DNA from: JAICMB01 sp049514735
GTDB taxonomy: Bacteria; Acidobacteriota; Terriglobia; Bryobacterales; Bryobacteraceae
Assembly (NCBI GenBank): GCA_049514735.1
Contig: JBEKUT010000159.1
Location: 1-14,339 of the forward strand
Reading direction: 5' to 3'
Length of the DNA: 14,339 bases
The notes under the pieces were generated by a model, which made no database searches, was not told where the DNA came from, and was given only the letters and a program-made list of their open reading frames with translations. The position numbers and the translations under genes were made by a program. Numbering within the stretch: position 1 is the stretch's first letter; every line of letters begins with the position of its first letter. This document shows positions 1 to 6,973 of the stretch, one piece after another.

Positions 1-2410
1 CGGGCCACAAAGTCTCCCATTTGGGAATGGGCTTGTCGTCGTCTTCCTCGGACACAAAATCCGGCGTCTTCTTAAATTCCGAAACGGTGGCGATACGAAT
101 CGGCTTGCGCTCCTCCATCGTTTGAACGTGCTCGACGCGGGCGAGCGGATACTTGCCGCCAGTCTTCGTAACTTCGCCGCCATAGCCGCCGCCGGGAGCA
201 TCGGAAGTCTGGAGAAGATACGCGTTGATGCCCATGTTCTCGCCGACATGGCCGCAGCGCGGCCGGCCGTAGCCGAGGTGAATGGTAACCGAATCTTTAG
301 CGTGACCCGGGACAAGAATCGTGACGCCAGTGAGAGCGCGGCCGCGATATTTTACTTCGACCAGGTCGTCGTCCGTGACACCGAGTTTTTTTCCGGTCTC
401 AGGGCTCATCCAGATGCCGTTATCCCAGGTTTGTGTTGTAACCGGCTTCGGCATTTCCTGGAGCCATCCGTTATTGGCCCAAGTGCCGTCCCAGATAGTT
501 GGGTCGGGACGGAAGTTGACCTCGATTCCGGAAGGAGTTGGTGCGTTTGAAGCGGCGGCTGTTGGAGTTGCGGGAGCGGAGCCGGCCGCGGCGGCCGTAT
601 CAGGGATTACTCCATTACATACCCACGTCTGCCAATCCGAATCGAAATCGGCGCCGCCTTTTTGCGTGGACCAATATCCTTTGACAGTGTTATAAGGCGA
701 CTCGGCCACGTGACTAATCAGGAAGGACAGCACTTCATGCGCGGTCTTACCGTTGTAGAGGGGAGCGATGAGGGGCTGGATTATGCTGACCGTACCATCG
801 TAGGCGCGAGTGTCACTCCACGACTCAAGATAGTGGGCCATGGGGACGTGCCATTGGCATAACTCGGAGGTTTCGTCGTTATAGAGGGCCAGATGGGCGC
901 GCCACTTTGCTTTGGATAAGGCGCTCTTAAAATCGAGGTCGGCCGGCGCCGTATATACAGGGTTTGCGCCGACGATTAATAATGTTTCGACTTTTCCGGC
1001 ATTCAGGTCGGCGACTAACTCGCGCAGATCCTGGATGTGGTCGACGGGCTTAGCCTCGACGGGCTCAATGTAGGTGACAGTCTTGCCAATGTTGCCGAGG
1101 GCGGCATTCATCGCGTGAGCTAGGGCATGGACGGCAGGGGGTTGAAACTCACCGGCAATGACAATGCTCGACCCTGAGTGCGCCTTCAGATCGCTAGCAA
1201 TAGCGGCAATGTGTTTGAATGCTTCCGCGGTTTGATTTGCCGCGGAACTGGTTCCTCCACCAGCTCCTAACTGCGCGGCCAATTGGCGCGCAAACTCCTG
1301 AATCTGTCCCGATTGGACGGCGTAACGATGATCGGCCATGCCACCCGTGGTGCTGGGCGCGGGCTCGACGACGTAGAGGCGATGCTGCGTGACCTGATCG
1401 AGCGGGATTCCTTCGGCCTCCACTTGAGACACTTGCTGGGGCGGGCTGAAGTCGTGTTCGGTATGCTCCGAAGCCTGATTGCGAAGCGGCGCGATGGGTC
1501 CGGCCTGATAGCCTTCCTGCCGATCCTCTTTAGGTTTCTCCCTTTTGACGTTGGTCAGAATATGACGGCGGCTGGCGAAATCGCGCGCGTAGCGCAAATT
1601 GCCGGGGCCACACGATAGGAAGTCGGAATCGAGCGATACGATGACGTCGGCTTTGTCGAAAGAGTAGAGAGTGCCGGCCGGTTTGCCGAGCGCCATAGTG
1701 GCTCCGGCAGTGCTGCCGACCTTTGCCGCGGGTTCGAACTGATGCCACTTCGCACCCGGCATGAGTTTGAGAAACGCATTTAACTGAAAGGCGAGAGTGG
1801 GAGACAAAACGGTCTCAGTCAGAATGCGAAATGACGCGCCGTTATTGGTTTCCATGGCAGCGCGTATGGATGCGAGGGCGCCCTGGAAGTTGACCCAGCT
1901 ACTGACAAAGCCGTTGTAGGTGACAACCTGCGAACGGTCCGGATCGTACATCGTGAGGATAGAGGCTTGATTGAAATAATCCGCTGCGCCGAGGCTGCCG
2001 GGATGATCGGGATTGCCTTCCACTTTGGTGGGGCGGCCGAGGTGACTTTCAACCAGCAAGCCCGTCGCGTAGCCAGCCATTTCCATGGCCGTCGCGAAGA
2101 ACTGCGGCTTGCCGGGAACGAATTCTTCCGGCTCATGGACGTAGGGAACGATGTGCTCGGGCGGCTGTTTGGTGCAAGCCGTCAGGCCGGCGAGTCCGAG
2201 CGACGCTCCCATGATCTTAAGGAAGGTGCGGCGTTTCGCAGGTTCCTGCCAATCGGGAGTGCGGTCGGGAAACTCGTCTTCAAGAAATTTCTTGAACTCA
2301 CCGGTGTCGGCAAGCTGGTCGAGGCTCTTCCAGAATTCAGGTCCTGGGGGTAATGCCTTCTTGATCTGAGTCAGATCGAGAGCGGGTTTTTCCGGTGACT
2401 GATCGTTCAT
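1..2410 (-). CDS. actB: Alternative complex III molybdopterin-like/iron-sulfur subunit ActB, C-terminus cut by window edge
   Basis: Reading down from the ATG at 2408-2410, the minus strand stays open for 803 codons and runs off the window at position 1. The family is about 1000 residues, so the missing end should carry the ferredoxin-like [Fe-S] domain. Near the N-terminus there is a Tat-type twin arginine (R60-R61, then TFLKIMGAS) followed by a hydrophobic stretch ending in LTAC (C79), a possible lipobox. Family-typical segments follow: GRPTKVEGNPDHP just after the signal, then DSDFLSCGPGNLRYARDF in the molybdopterin-oxidoreductase-like domain. In known ActB proteins this domain is thought to hold no molybdenum cofactor; the protein links quinol oxidation to the cytochrome subunits on the outer face of the membrane. 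The gene starts 24 nt after actA, the standard act order, so actC-F are expected beyond position 1. No Shine-Dalgarno sequence is evident. Confidence 0.9.
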   Translation of the reverse strand, partial: MNDQSPEKPALDLTQIKKALPPGPEFWKSLDQLADTGEFKKFLEDEFPDRTPDWQEPAKRRTFLKIMGASLGLAGLTACTKQPPEHIVPYVHEPEEFVPGKPQFFATAMEMAGYATGLLVESHLGRPTKVEGNPDHPGSLGAADYFNQASILTMYDPDRSQVVTYNGFVSSWVNFQGALASIRAAMETNNGASFRILTETVLSPTLAFQLNAFLKLMPGAKWHQFEPAAKVGSTAGATMALGKPAGTLYSFDKADVIVSLDSDFLSCGPGNLRYARDFASRRHILTNVKREKPKEDRQEGYQAGPIAPLRNQASEHTEHDFSPPQQVSQVEAEGIPLDQVTQHRLYVVEPAPSTTGGMADHRYAVQSGQIQEFARQLAAQLGAGGGTSSAANQTAEAFKHIAAIASDLKAHSGSSIVIAGEFQPPAVHALAHAMNAALGNIGKTVTYIEPVEAKPVDHIQDLRELVADLNAGKVETLLIVGANPVYTAPADLDFKSALSKAKWRAHLALYNDETSELCQWHVPMAHYLESWSDTRAYDGTVSIIQPLIAPLYNGKTAHEVLSFLISHVAESPYNTVKGYWSTQKGGADFDSDWQTWVCNGVIPDTAAAAGSAPATPTAAASNAPTPSGIEVNFRPDPTIWDGTWANNGWLQEMPKPVTTQTWDNGIWMSPETGKKLGVTDDDLVEVKYRGRALTGVTILVPGHAKDSVTIHLGYGRPRCGHVGENMGINAYLLQTSDAPGGGYGGEVTKTGGKYPLARVEHVQTMEERKPIRIATVSEFKKTPDFVSEEDDDKPIPKWETLWP

Positions 2411-2434
2411 CGGGTGCAATTCGTCGATTTATCT

Positions 2435-3085
2435 TCAGCGATGGCAAGTCCAGCAATCGGTGAGACTTTGTATCTTATACTCCTGAACTAATTTCTTGCC
2501 AAATTCTTCCTGGTTGGGCGGCGGTTCATAGGCCATGTTGAAGACCTGTTCACGGGGCCGAACATATTGCCAGGGATTACGGTGACAATTTACGCACCAA
2601 TTCATTTTGAGCGTATTGACCTTAAACATGAGCGGCATTTGATCGACGCGGCCATGACAACTCGCGCAACCAATGCCCTTGTTTATATGAATGCTGTGAT
2701 TGAAGTAAACATATTCGGGAAGATCGTGAACGCGGGTCCAGGCGAGCGATTCGCCAGTGCGATAGCTTTCGCGGACGGGTTCAAGAATGGCGGCGTTGGC
2801 CCAGATCTGCGAGTGACAGCTCATACAAATCTCAGTAGCTGGCAGGCCGGCGTAGGAAGAAGTCTCAACCGAAGTATGGCAATAACGGCAATCGATGCCA
2901 TCGTCGGTGACGTGATGTTTATGGCTGAACGGAACGGGTTGAGGTTTGACGACGCCGACGTCGGTATTGTAAGACCCGCGATCCAACGAGTAAGCGAGAA
3001 CGAGGACTGCGCCGGCGAGGAGGCCACCCCCAACAATACTCACCTTGGCTATCGAGTTGGCGCTGCGGTGGAAGATTTGTGCCAT
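2435..3085 (-). CDS. actA: Alternative complex III pentaheme cytochrome c subunit ActA
   Basis: This 216-residue protein begins MAQIFHRSAN, has one membrane-spanning helix (about 15-33) and then five CxxCH heme-binding motifs: CRYCH (66-70), CMSCH (87-91), CASCH (140-144), CVNCH (164-168) and CWTCH (211-215, one residue from the end). Five hemes behind a single anchor is the ActA signature; the protein passes electrons from the quinol site to periplasmic carriers or a terminal oxidase. I chose the ATG at 3085 because known ActA proteins start almost exactly with this MAQIF-like segment. Upstream in-frame alternatives are an ATG at 3115 and a TTG at 3145. None has a visible Shine-Dalgarno sequence, so the start rests on family resemblance. 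actB follows 24 nt downstream, and the two should be co-transcribed. Confidence 0.92.
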   Translation of the reverse strand: MAQIFHRSANSIAKVSIVGGGLLAGAVLVLAYSLDRGSYNTDVGVVKPQPVPFSHKHHVTDDGIDCRYCHTSVETSSYAGLPATEICMSCHSQIWANAAILEPVRESYRTGESLAWTRVHDLPEYVYFNHSIHINKGIGCASCHGRVDQMPLMFKVNTLKMNWCVNCHRNPWQYVRPREQVFNMAYEPPPNQEEFGKKLVQEYKIQSLTDCWTCHR

Positions 3086-3187
3086 GCTTGAACGCGAATC
3101 AGTATGACGCTTCATTGTGGCTGAGATTTCGGGATGTTTCAACAAATTTTACGGTGGGACGGGAAAAAAGTTGACACGAACGCCTGT

Positions 3188-3196
3188 TCTATATCA
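3188..3196 (-). promoter_or_regulatory. Candidate extended -10 element upstream of actA
   Basis: On the minus strand this reads TGATATAGA, an extended -10 (TGn followed by TATAGA), about 100 nt before the actA ATG. No convincing -35 hexamer is present at the usual distance, so this is only the best candidate in the short region between the heptamer repeats and actA. Confidence 0.25.
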
Positions 3197-3240
3197 TTGA
3201 ACGAAGTTTGGGGGCGGGAGTTATAGGTATGGCGTATGGA

Positions 3241-3401
3241 CGTGCGGCGTGCAGCGTACAGCGTACGGCGTGCCGCGTATAGCGTACGGCGTGCCGCGTA
3301 CGGCGTGCCGCGTACAGCGTACGGCGTGCCGCGTTCGTGGTTCGTGGCTCGCGGTCCTACGTTCGGCGTTCCACGTTCTACGTTCTACCTTCGGCGTCGT
3401 C
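3241..3401. repeat. Degenerate heptanucleotide tandem array, 23 units in phase
   Basis: From 3241 to 3401 the sequence divides into 23 consecutive 7-nt units with no slip in phase. The first 13 (3241-3331) are variants of CGTACGG: CGTGCGG, CGTGCAG, CGTACAG, CGTGCCG and CGTATAG. From 3332 the flavour changes to NGTTCNN units such as CGTTCGT, GGTTCGT, CGTTCGG, CGTTCCA and CGTTCTA. The right end covers the last seven codons and stop of the MDR gene (3378-3401). The units can pair with each other (CGG with CCG, GTAC with GTAC), so the RNA would fold. With 3086-3240 this fills the stretch between actA and the MDR gene. No known function. Confidence 0.85.
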
Positions 3402-4382
3402 ATCAATGTCGATCACAGTCTTGCCGATTGCGGTACCCGATTCGATTGCGACGTGAGCGTCTAACGCTGTCTGTAACGTGAATCTTTGTGGATTCAATAG
3501 AGGATTGAGTTTGCCGGCTTCGGCCAGTTTGGCCGCTTCGCCTAGAATTTGCCCTTGGTGGGCTCTTCCTTTTCCTGTCAGCAATGGCAGGAGGGTGAAG
3601 ATACCTGAGTAAGTGGCGGCTCGAAAAGACAGTGGCGCGAGCTTGTGAACGCCCCAGCCGAGAGAACTCACCACGTGTCCGGTGTAGGTGCGCACGGATT
3701 CGAAAGAATTGTCGAGAGTGGCTCCGCCCAAGGTGTCGAAGACAATGTCGAAGCCTTCGGAATTGGTGTGTTGAGCTACGTAATCGGCGACGGATTGGGT
3801 CTTGTAGTCGATCGCTGTGGCGCCGAGACGCTCGGCGATTTTCACTTTGTCCGGGGCGACCGTCGCGTAGACCTGGGCTCCAAAGGCGCGCGCGATTTGT
3901 ATGGCAACGTGACCAACTCCGCCTGCTCCGGCGTGTACCAAGACTTTTTGTCCGGCATGGACATTGGCGCGGTCTACGAGACCCTCCCAGGCCGTTATGA
4001 AGACGAGCGGGAGGGCCGCGGCTTCACGCATGGAAAGCCCAGCCGGCTTGATGGCCAACGAATCTGGGTCGACGGCGGCAAACTCGGCAAGCGAACCTTG
4101 CAAGCCGCCGACGCCTCCCGTCATTCCGTATACTTCGTCGCCCGGCTTGAACGCGGTTACATTCGAGCCGACAGCCTCGACCGTGCCGGCCAAGTCGATC
4201 CCTAGGATGGCTGGGAGGGTTACCCTAGCATGAGTTGCTTGCCCGGTTCGGATTTTTATATCCAGTGGATTTACGCCGCTGGCTTTGATTCGGACCAGGA
4301 CTTGGTTAGGGTTGGCTGCGGGACGAGTTACTTCAGTGAGCTTGAAGGATTCGTTGTAGCGTTCGAGGACAAGGGCGCGCAT
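3378..4382 (-). CDS. Zinc-independent NAD(P)H:quinone reductase-like oxidoreductase (MDR family)
   Basis: This 334-residue protein has the medium-chain dehydrogenase/reductase layout. A GroES-like domain (SGVNPLDIKIRTG, then GIDLAGTVEAVG at about 61-72) precedes a Rossmann domain with AGAGGVGHVA (151-160), the pattern of NADPH-binding quinone oxidoreductases. The zinc-binding cysteines and histidines of alcohol dehydrogenases are absent, so the likely reaction is NADPH-dependent reduction of a quinone or other activated carbonyl/alkene in the cytoplasm; the substrate cannot be told. The ATG at 4382 fits the family start (MRALVLERY); upstream extension would run back into the preceding gene. 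It begins 4 nt after the GyrI-like gene stops, without a clear Shine-Dalgarno, suggesting translational coupling. The last seven codons and the stop lie inside the heptamer array, so the C-terminal residues DDAEGRT may derive from repeat DNA. Confidence 0.88.
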   Translation of the reverse strand: MRALVLERYNESFKLTEVTRPAANPNQVLVRIKASGVNPLDIKIRTGQATHARVTLPAILGIDLAGTVEAVGSNVTAFKPGDEVYGMTGGVGGLQGSLAEFAAVDPDSLAIKPAGLSMREAAALPLVFITAWEGLVDRANVHAGQKVLVHAGAGGVGHVAIQIARAFGAQVYATVAPDKVKIAERLGATAIDYKTQSVADYVAQHTNSEGFDIVFDTLGGATLDNSFESVRTYTGHVVSSLGWGVHKLAPLSFRAATYSGIFTLLPLLTGKGRAHQGQILGEAAKLAEAGKLNPLLNPQRFTLQTALDAHVAIESGTAIGKTVIDIDDDAEGRT

Positions 4383-4386
4383 GGGC

Positions 4387-4893
4387 TTAACGGAGACCGA
4401 TAAAAACGTCAACCGGACCATCGCCGGTTGCGGGACGGTATAATTCGAAATCTGTCTTGAAGGCGCGGGGACGGGTCAACTCGGTTGGCGTCAGGGCCCA
4501 GATTCGTTTCCAGACTTCCGGCACGACCTTCGGTGCGGGACCGCGTTCGGAGGGAACGATTGCATATTTTCCGGCTTGTATTTTGACGGCGGTCAGGCCT
4601 GGTGGGATTTTTTCGATGGAGGGTACTTTGTATCCTAGCAGGTAGTTGTACGCGCCGTTTTGATCGCTTTCATAGTTGGAGTAGACGGCGTAAATATCCT
4701 TTCCAACCGCGATTTTCCGCTCGCTGAACTGGCGCCAGAGGTTTCCGATTTTCCCTTGACCGGTCATCTCGAGGGCGTTGTCGGTGCGAACCGACAAACC
4801 TAGAACGTAGAACTGATCGATCTTCTTGATTTGGATTGCTTGCTGGCATTGAAGTGATGCGGTAAATAGAACCACAACAGTCAAGATGCGCAT
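4387..4893 (-). CDS. Exported GyrI-like / AraC effector-binding-domain protein
   Basis: This 168-residue protein starts with a hydrophobic signal (MRILTVVVLFTASLQC), and C16 could be a lipoprotein cysteine. The rest matches the GyrI-like small-molecule-binding fold seen in AraC-type effector domains: a central LLGYKV segment, then VWKRIWAL (127-134), a DFELY segment (148-152) and the C-terminal VDVFIGLR that closes the fold. There is no DNA-binding domain, so it is a free-standing ligand-binding domain that is probably outside the cytoplasm. Known free-standing relatives bind or hydrolyse hydrophobic small molecules; which applies here is unknown. It starts 2 nt after the xseA stop and ends 4 nt before the MDR gene. 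A GAGG lies 13 nt before the ATG, rather far for a ribosome site. Confidence 0.82.
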   Translation of the reverse strand: MRILTVVVLFTASLQCQQAIQIKKIDQFYVLGLSVRTDNALEMTGQGKIGNLWRQFSERKIAVGKDIYAVYSNYESDQNGAYNYLLGYKVPSIEKIPPGLTAVKIQAGKYAIVPSERGPAPKVVPEVWKRIWALTPTELTRPRAFKTDFELYRPATGDGPVDVFIGLR

Positions 4894-4895
4894 GT

Positions 4896-6245
4896 TTATT
4901 CAGTGACCTCGGCTTTCAGACGGCCTTGAGCGAGGCGGATCGCGACGTTGGTTTCGATGGGCGCCTGCTCTCGCGATTTTACAATTTGGCCCTGCTCATT
5001 GGTCACGATCGCGTAGCCGCGCTCCAGAATTTTCAAGGGACTTAACTGGGTGAGGTGCGCGATGAGGGGATCGAGCTTGCCGTGAGAGCGCGTCAAGCGC
5101 ATGCGCATGCGGTGCTGCAAGGCGTTGTTGGCGGCCTCGATGCGGCGGCGGGTTTCGGCAAAACGCAGGCGCAAATCCTGGCGGCGGAGTCGAGAGAGAA
5201 GGGCTTCCAAGCGGCGGCGGCGCGAGGAAACGTCGTCGCGAAGGCGATCGCGCAGGCGGTATTCCATTTCGTCGACGCGCTGCAGACGCCGTCCGATGGA
5301 GCGGTGCAAGGTTGACGTCATGCGGTCCAGGCCTTGCTGGTGGAGACGCCGTCCGGCCATCGCGATGCGATAGCGGGCGACTTGCAGCATTTTCTGCTGC
5401 GACGCGGCGAGTTTTTCGAGCAGCTCCTGCCGCGTGCAGACGACGAGTTCCGCGGCGGCCGATGGCGTGGGCGCGCGAAGATCCGCGACAAAATCGGCGA
5501 TGGTGAAATCGGTCTCGTGTCCGATGGCGGAGATGACGGGCGCTTCGCTGGCCGCGATCGCCCGCGCGACCGCTTCTTCGTTGAAGGTCCAGAGATCTTC
5601 GAGCGAGCCGCCTCCACGCGCAAGGATCACAACTTGCGCCCAGGCGCCACGGCTGAAGAAATCGAGCGCGCGGCAGACCGCTTCGACGGAGCCTTCACCT
5701 TGCACCAGGACGGGGTAAAGCCGCAGGTGCAAGCCGGGAAAGCGGCGCTCCAGGATTTGGATCATGTCGCGGATTACGGCGCCTGACGAAGACGTGATCA
5801 ATCCGATTCGTTGCGGCAGCTTCGGGATGGGACGCTTGCGCGCGTTGTCGAAGAGACCCTCCGCGGCGAGCTTTTGTTTGAGCTGCTCGAAGGCGAATTG
5901 CAGCGCGCCGTGTCCTTGCGGCTCGATCACTTCGACGAGCAATTGATATTCGCCGCGAGCTTCGAACACATCGATGCGTCCACGCGCCAGCACGGCCATG
6001 CCGTCGCGCGGTTTGAATTTCAGATAGCGGAGGGACATGCGGAAGCACACGCATTTTAGTTGGGCTTCCTTGTCTTTGAGGGTAAAGTAGCAGTGCCCGC
6101 TCGCGGCCATGCGGCAGCCGGAGATTTCTCCGGCAACCCAGACGTCGTCGAACTCGTCTTCCAGAAGACCGCGGATGCGCGCGTTCAACTCGGCTACGGT
6201 GTAAGTGCGACGTTGCGGCGCCCAGGCGAGGGCGAGTTGCTCCAT
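4896..6245 (-). CDS. xseA: Exodeoxyribonuclease VII large subunit
   Basis: This 449-residue protein has the full XseA architecture. The N-terminal OB-fold domain begins at YTVAELN (15-21) and contains VWVAGEISG (35-43) and HCYFTLKD (51-58). The catalytic domain carries GLITSSSGAVIRD (148-160), ARGGGSLEDLW (209-219), IGHETDFTIAD (241-251) and RAPTPSAAAEL (257-267). A long Arg-rich coiled coil (about 275-400) follows, where small XseB subunits bind in characterised enzymes. The enzyme degrades single-stranded DNA into oligonucleotides in recombination and repair. No xseB lies beside it in this window. Length is normal for the family. The ATG at 6245 precedes EQLALAW and has only a weak purine stretch (AGAAAG) upstream. 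It heads the three-gene unit with the GyrI-like and MDR genes. Confidence 0.97.
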   Translation of the reverse strand: MEQLALAWAPQRRTYTVAELNARIRGLLEDEFDDVWVAGEISGCRMAASGHCYFTLKDKEAQLKCVCFRMSLRYLKFKPRDGMAVLARGRIDVFEARGEYQLLVEVIEPQGHGALQFAFEQLKQKLAAEGLFDNARKRPIPKLPQRIGLITSSSGAVIRDMIQILERRFPGLHLRLYPVLVQGEGSVEAVCRALDFFSRGAWAQVVILARGGGSLEDLWTFNEEAVARAIAASEAPVISAIGHETDFTIADFVADLRAPTPSAAAELVVCTRQELLEKLAASQQKMLQVARYRIAMAGRRLHQQGLDRMTSTLHRSIGRRLQRVDEMEYRLRDRLRDDVSSRRRRLEALLSRLRRQDLRLRFAETRRRIEAANNALQHRMRMRLTRSHGKLDPLIAHLTQLSPLKILERGYAIVTNEQGQIVKSREQAPIETNVAIRLAQGRLKAEVTE

Positions 6246-6285
6246 AATCTTTCTATTGTCGCGCGCGATGGCGGCCGCTCTCAGT

Positions 6286-6314
6286 TACAATAACGTTTCC
6301 GCCTTCGCAGGAGG
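6286..6314 (+). promoter_or_regulatory. Candidate -10 box and strong Shine-Dalgarno for the plus-strand membrane gene
   Basis: TACAAT at 6286-6291 resembles a -10 hexamer, and a perfect AGGAGG lies at 6309-6314, 4 nt before an in-frame TTG at 6319. A transcript starting near 6298 would have a leader of about 20 nt and would exclude the upstream ATG at 6268. No good -35 is visible, so the promoter part is tentative while the ribosome site is clear. Confidence 0.4.
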
Positions 6315-6318
6315 GTAC

Positions 6319-6714
6319 TTGCGGGCCTTATCGCTGATCCTACGTTTGTACAGCTATGCCTTCGAATTCGTACTTTCACTGATCGCCCTGGTATTGGGGA
6401 TCATCGGCGCAACGCATGGACACGACGTCAGCATGGAGTTGCTTCCGTGGACGGGCGCATCGCTCACGCACTGGCTCACGGGTCTGGGTCTGCTTGGAAT
6501 CGTTTGCACGGTGTTGGCGGTGATGGGCTGGCTGCGATTTCTGTTTCCACTTTGGGCGCTGTTCGTGGTGGTGATGCTGTTTCGCGGCTACATGTTTAGC
6601 TCGTATACTTTCGGAAATGCGGCGGGTTTCCGGGAGGCGCTGTATTTTTTTGGCGCGGCGGTGCTGGCGTTTATCGGGAGTTTGACGGTGTTGGGGCGAC
6701 GGCGTTCGGGCTGA
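6319..6714 (+). CDS. Small four-helix membrane protein, function unknown
   Basis: The only real plus-strand gene. From the TTG at 6319 it encodes 131 residues (MRALSLILRLYSY...), mostly hydrophobic. The probable helices are around LSLILRLYSYAFEFVLSLIA, LTGLGLLGIVCTVLAVMGW, FLFPLWALFVVVMLFRG and ALYFFGAAVLAFIGSLTVL. I recognise no named family or catalytic residues. I prefer the TTG because AGGAGG sits just upstream and the first helix starts there. The ATG at 6268 would add 17 residues but has no ribosome site and begins only 22 nt from the divergent xseA ATG. It stands alone, divergent from xseA and convergent with the exported-protein gene ending at 6974. Its last codons (RRSG and stop) fall in the second heptamer array. 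Confidence 0.75.
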   Translation: MRALSLILRLYSYAFEFVLSLIALVLGIIGATHGHDVSMELLPWTGASLTHWLTGLGLLGIVCTVLAVMGWLRFLFPLWALFVVVMLFRGYMFSSYTFGNAAGFREALYFFGAAVLAFIGSLTVLGRRRSG

Positions 6715-6765
6715 GGCGTTCGTGCTAAAGCGTTCGTAGTTGCTGGTTCGTAGTTCGTAGTTCGG
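6703..6765. repeat. Second heptanucleotide array, 9 units in phase
   Basis: Nine 7-nt units follow without a slip: CGTTCGG, GCTGAGG, CGTTCGT, GCTAAAG, CGTTCGT, AGTTGCT, GGTTCGT, AGTTCGT, AGTTCGG. They share the NGTTCGN core with the second half of the array at 3332-3394. The first two units include the last codons and the TGA (6712-6714) of the membrane-protein gene. Confidence 0.7.
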
Positions 6766-6820
6766 CAAACGACTAACGGGACCGCTTCGTGCCGGGTCTG
6801 TGAATTTATCGGCAGTTTGC

Positions 6821-6873
6821 GCTCCGTTACCGTCGCGGTTCCGAAGTGTTACGGAACCCCGCGCGTGAGCAAG
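6821..6873. repeat. Imperfect palindrome between convergent genes
   Basis: The core is a perfect 7-bp inverted repeat, GGTTCCG (6837-6843) and CGGAACC (6852-6858), around an 8-nt loop. Outside it the arms stay partly complementary, with GCTCCGTTACCGTCGC on the left against the GC-rich right arm ending near 6873. No T-run follows, so it is not a classical intrinsic terminator. Its place between two converging genes could still let it stop transcription both ways. It resembles dispersed GC-rich intergenic palindromes that I associate with Solibacter-like genomes (from memory, unverified). Confidence 0.5.
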
Positions 6874-6944
6874 GGGACGCAGGCGCTGATTGTTTCACAG
6901 ACCCTGCCGGGCGCGGAGAAGGATCGAACGTTCGTAGGCTGCCA

Positions 6945-6966
6945 CTCCCTTACGGTCGTGGTTCTG
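6945..6966. repeat. Second copy of the palindrome left arm
   Basis: This 22-nt segment matches 6822-6843 at 18 of 22 positions in the same orientation; both carry CTCC-TTAC-GTCG-GGTTC. It lies 8 nt before the stop codon (minus strand) of the next gene. With the palindrome and the heptamer array, it means most identifiable structure in the 259-nt gap is repeat-derived. Confidence 0.55.
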
Positions 6967-6973
6967 TTAGCGG

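Noticed and set aside
122..2369. Several plus- and minus-strand open frames within the first 2.4 kb
   Set aside because: They are shadows of the uninterrupted actB reading frame, which carries family motifs throughout.
3171..3176. TTGACA hexamer on the plus strand, a perfect -35
   Set aside because: The nearest TATA-like hexamers are at the wrong spacing (13-15 nt) and no plus-strand gene follows for 3 kb.
3241..3331. Possible CRISPR-like repeat
   Set aside because: Units are 7 nt, contiguous and without spacers; there are no cas genes nearby.
3221..3481. Short open frames on both strands through the heptamer array, giving Arg-rich 7-residue periodic peptides
   Set aside because: The period comes from the 7-nt DNA repeat (21 nt is 7 codons in every frame). 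The peptides have no fold-like composition and no ribosome site.
6837..6858. Classical rho-independent terminator
   Set aside because: The hairpin has no T-run on either strand, so it is listed as a palindromic repeat that may or may not terminate transcription.
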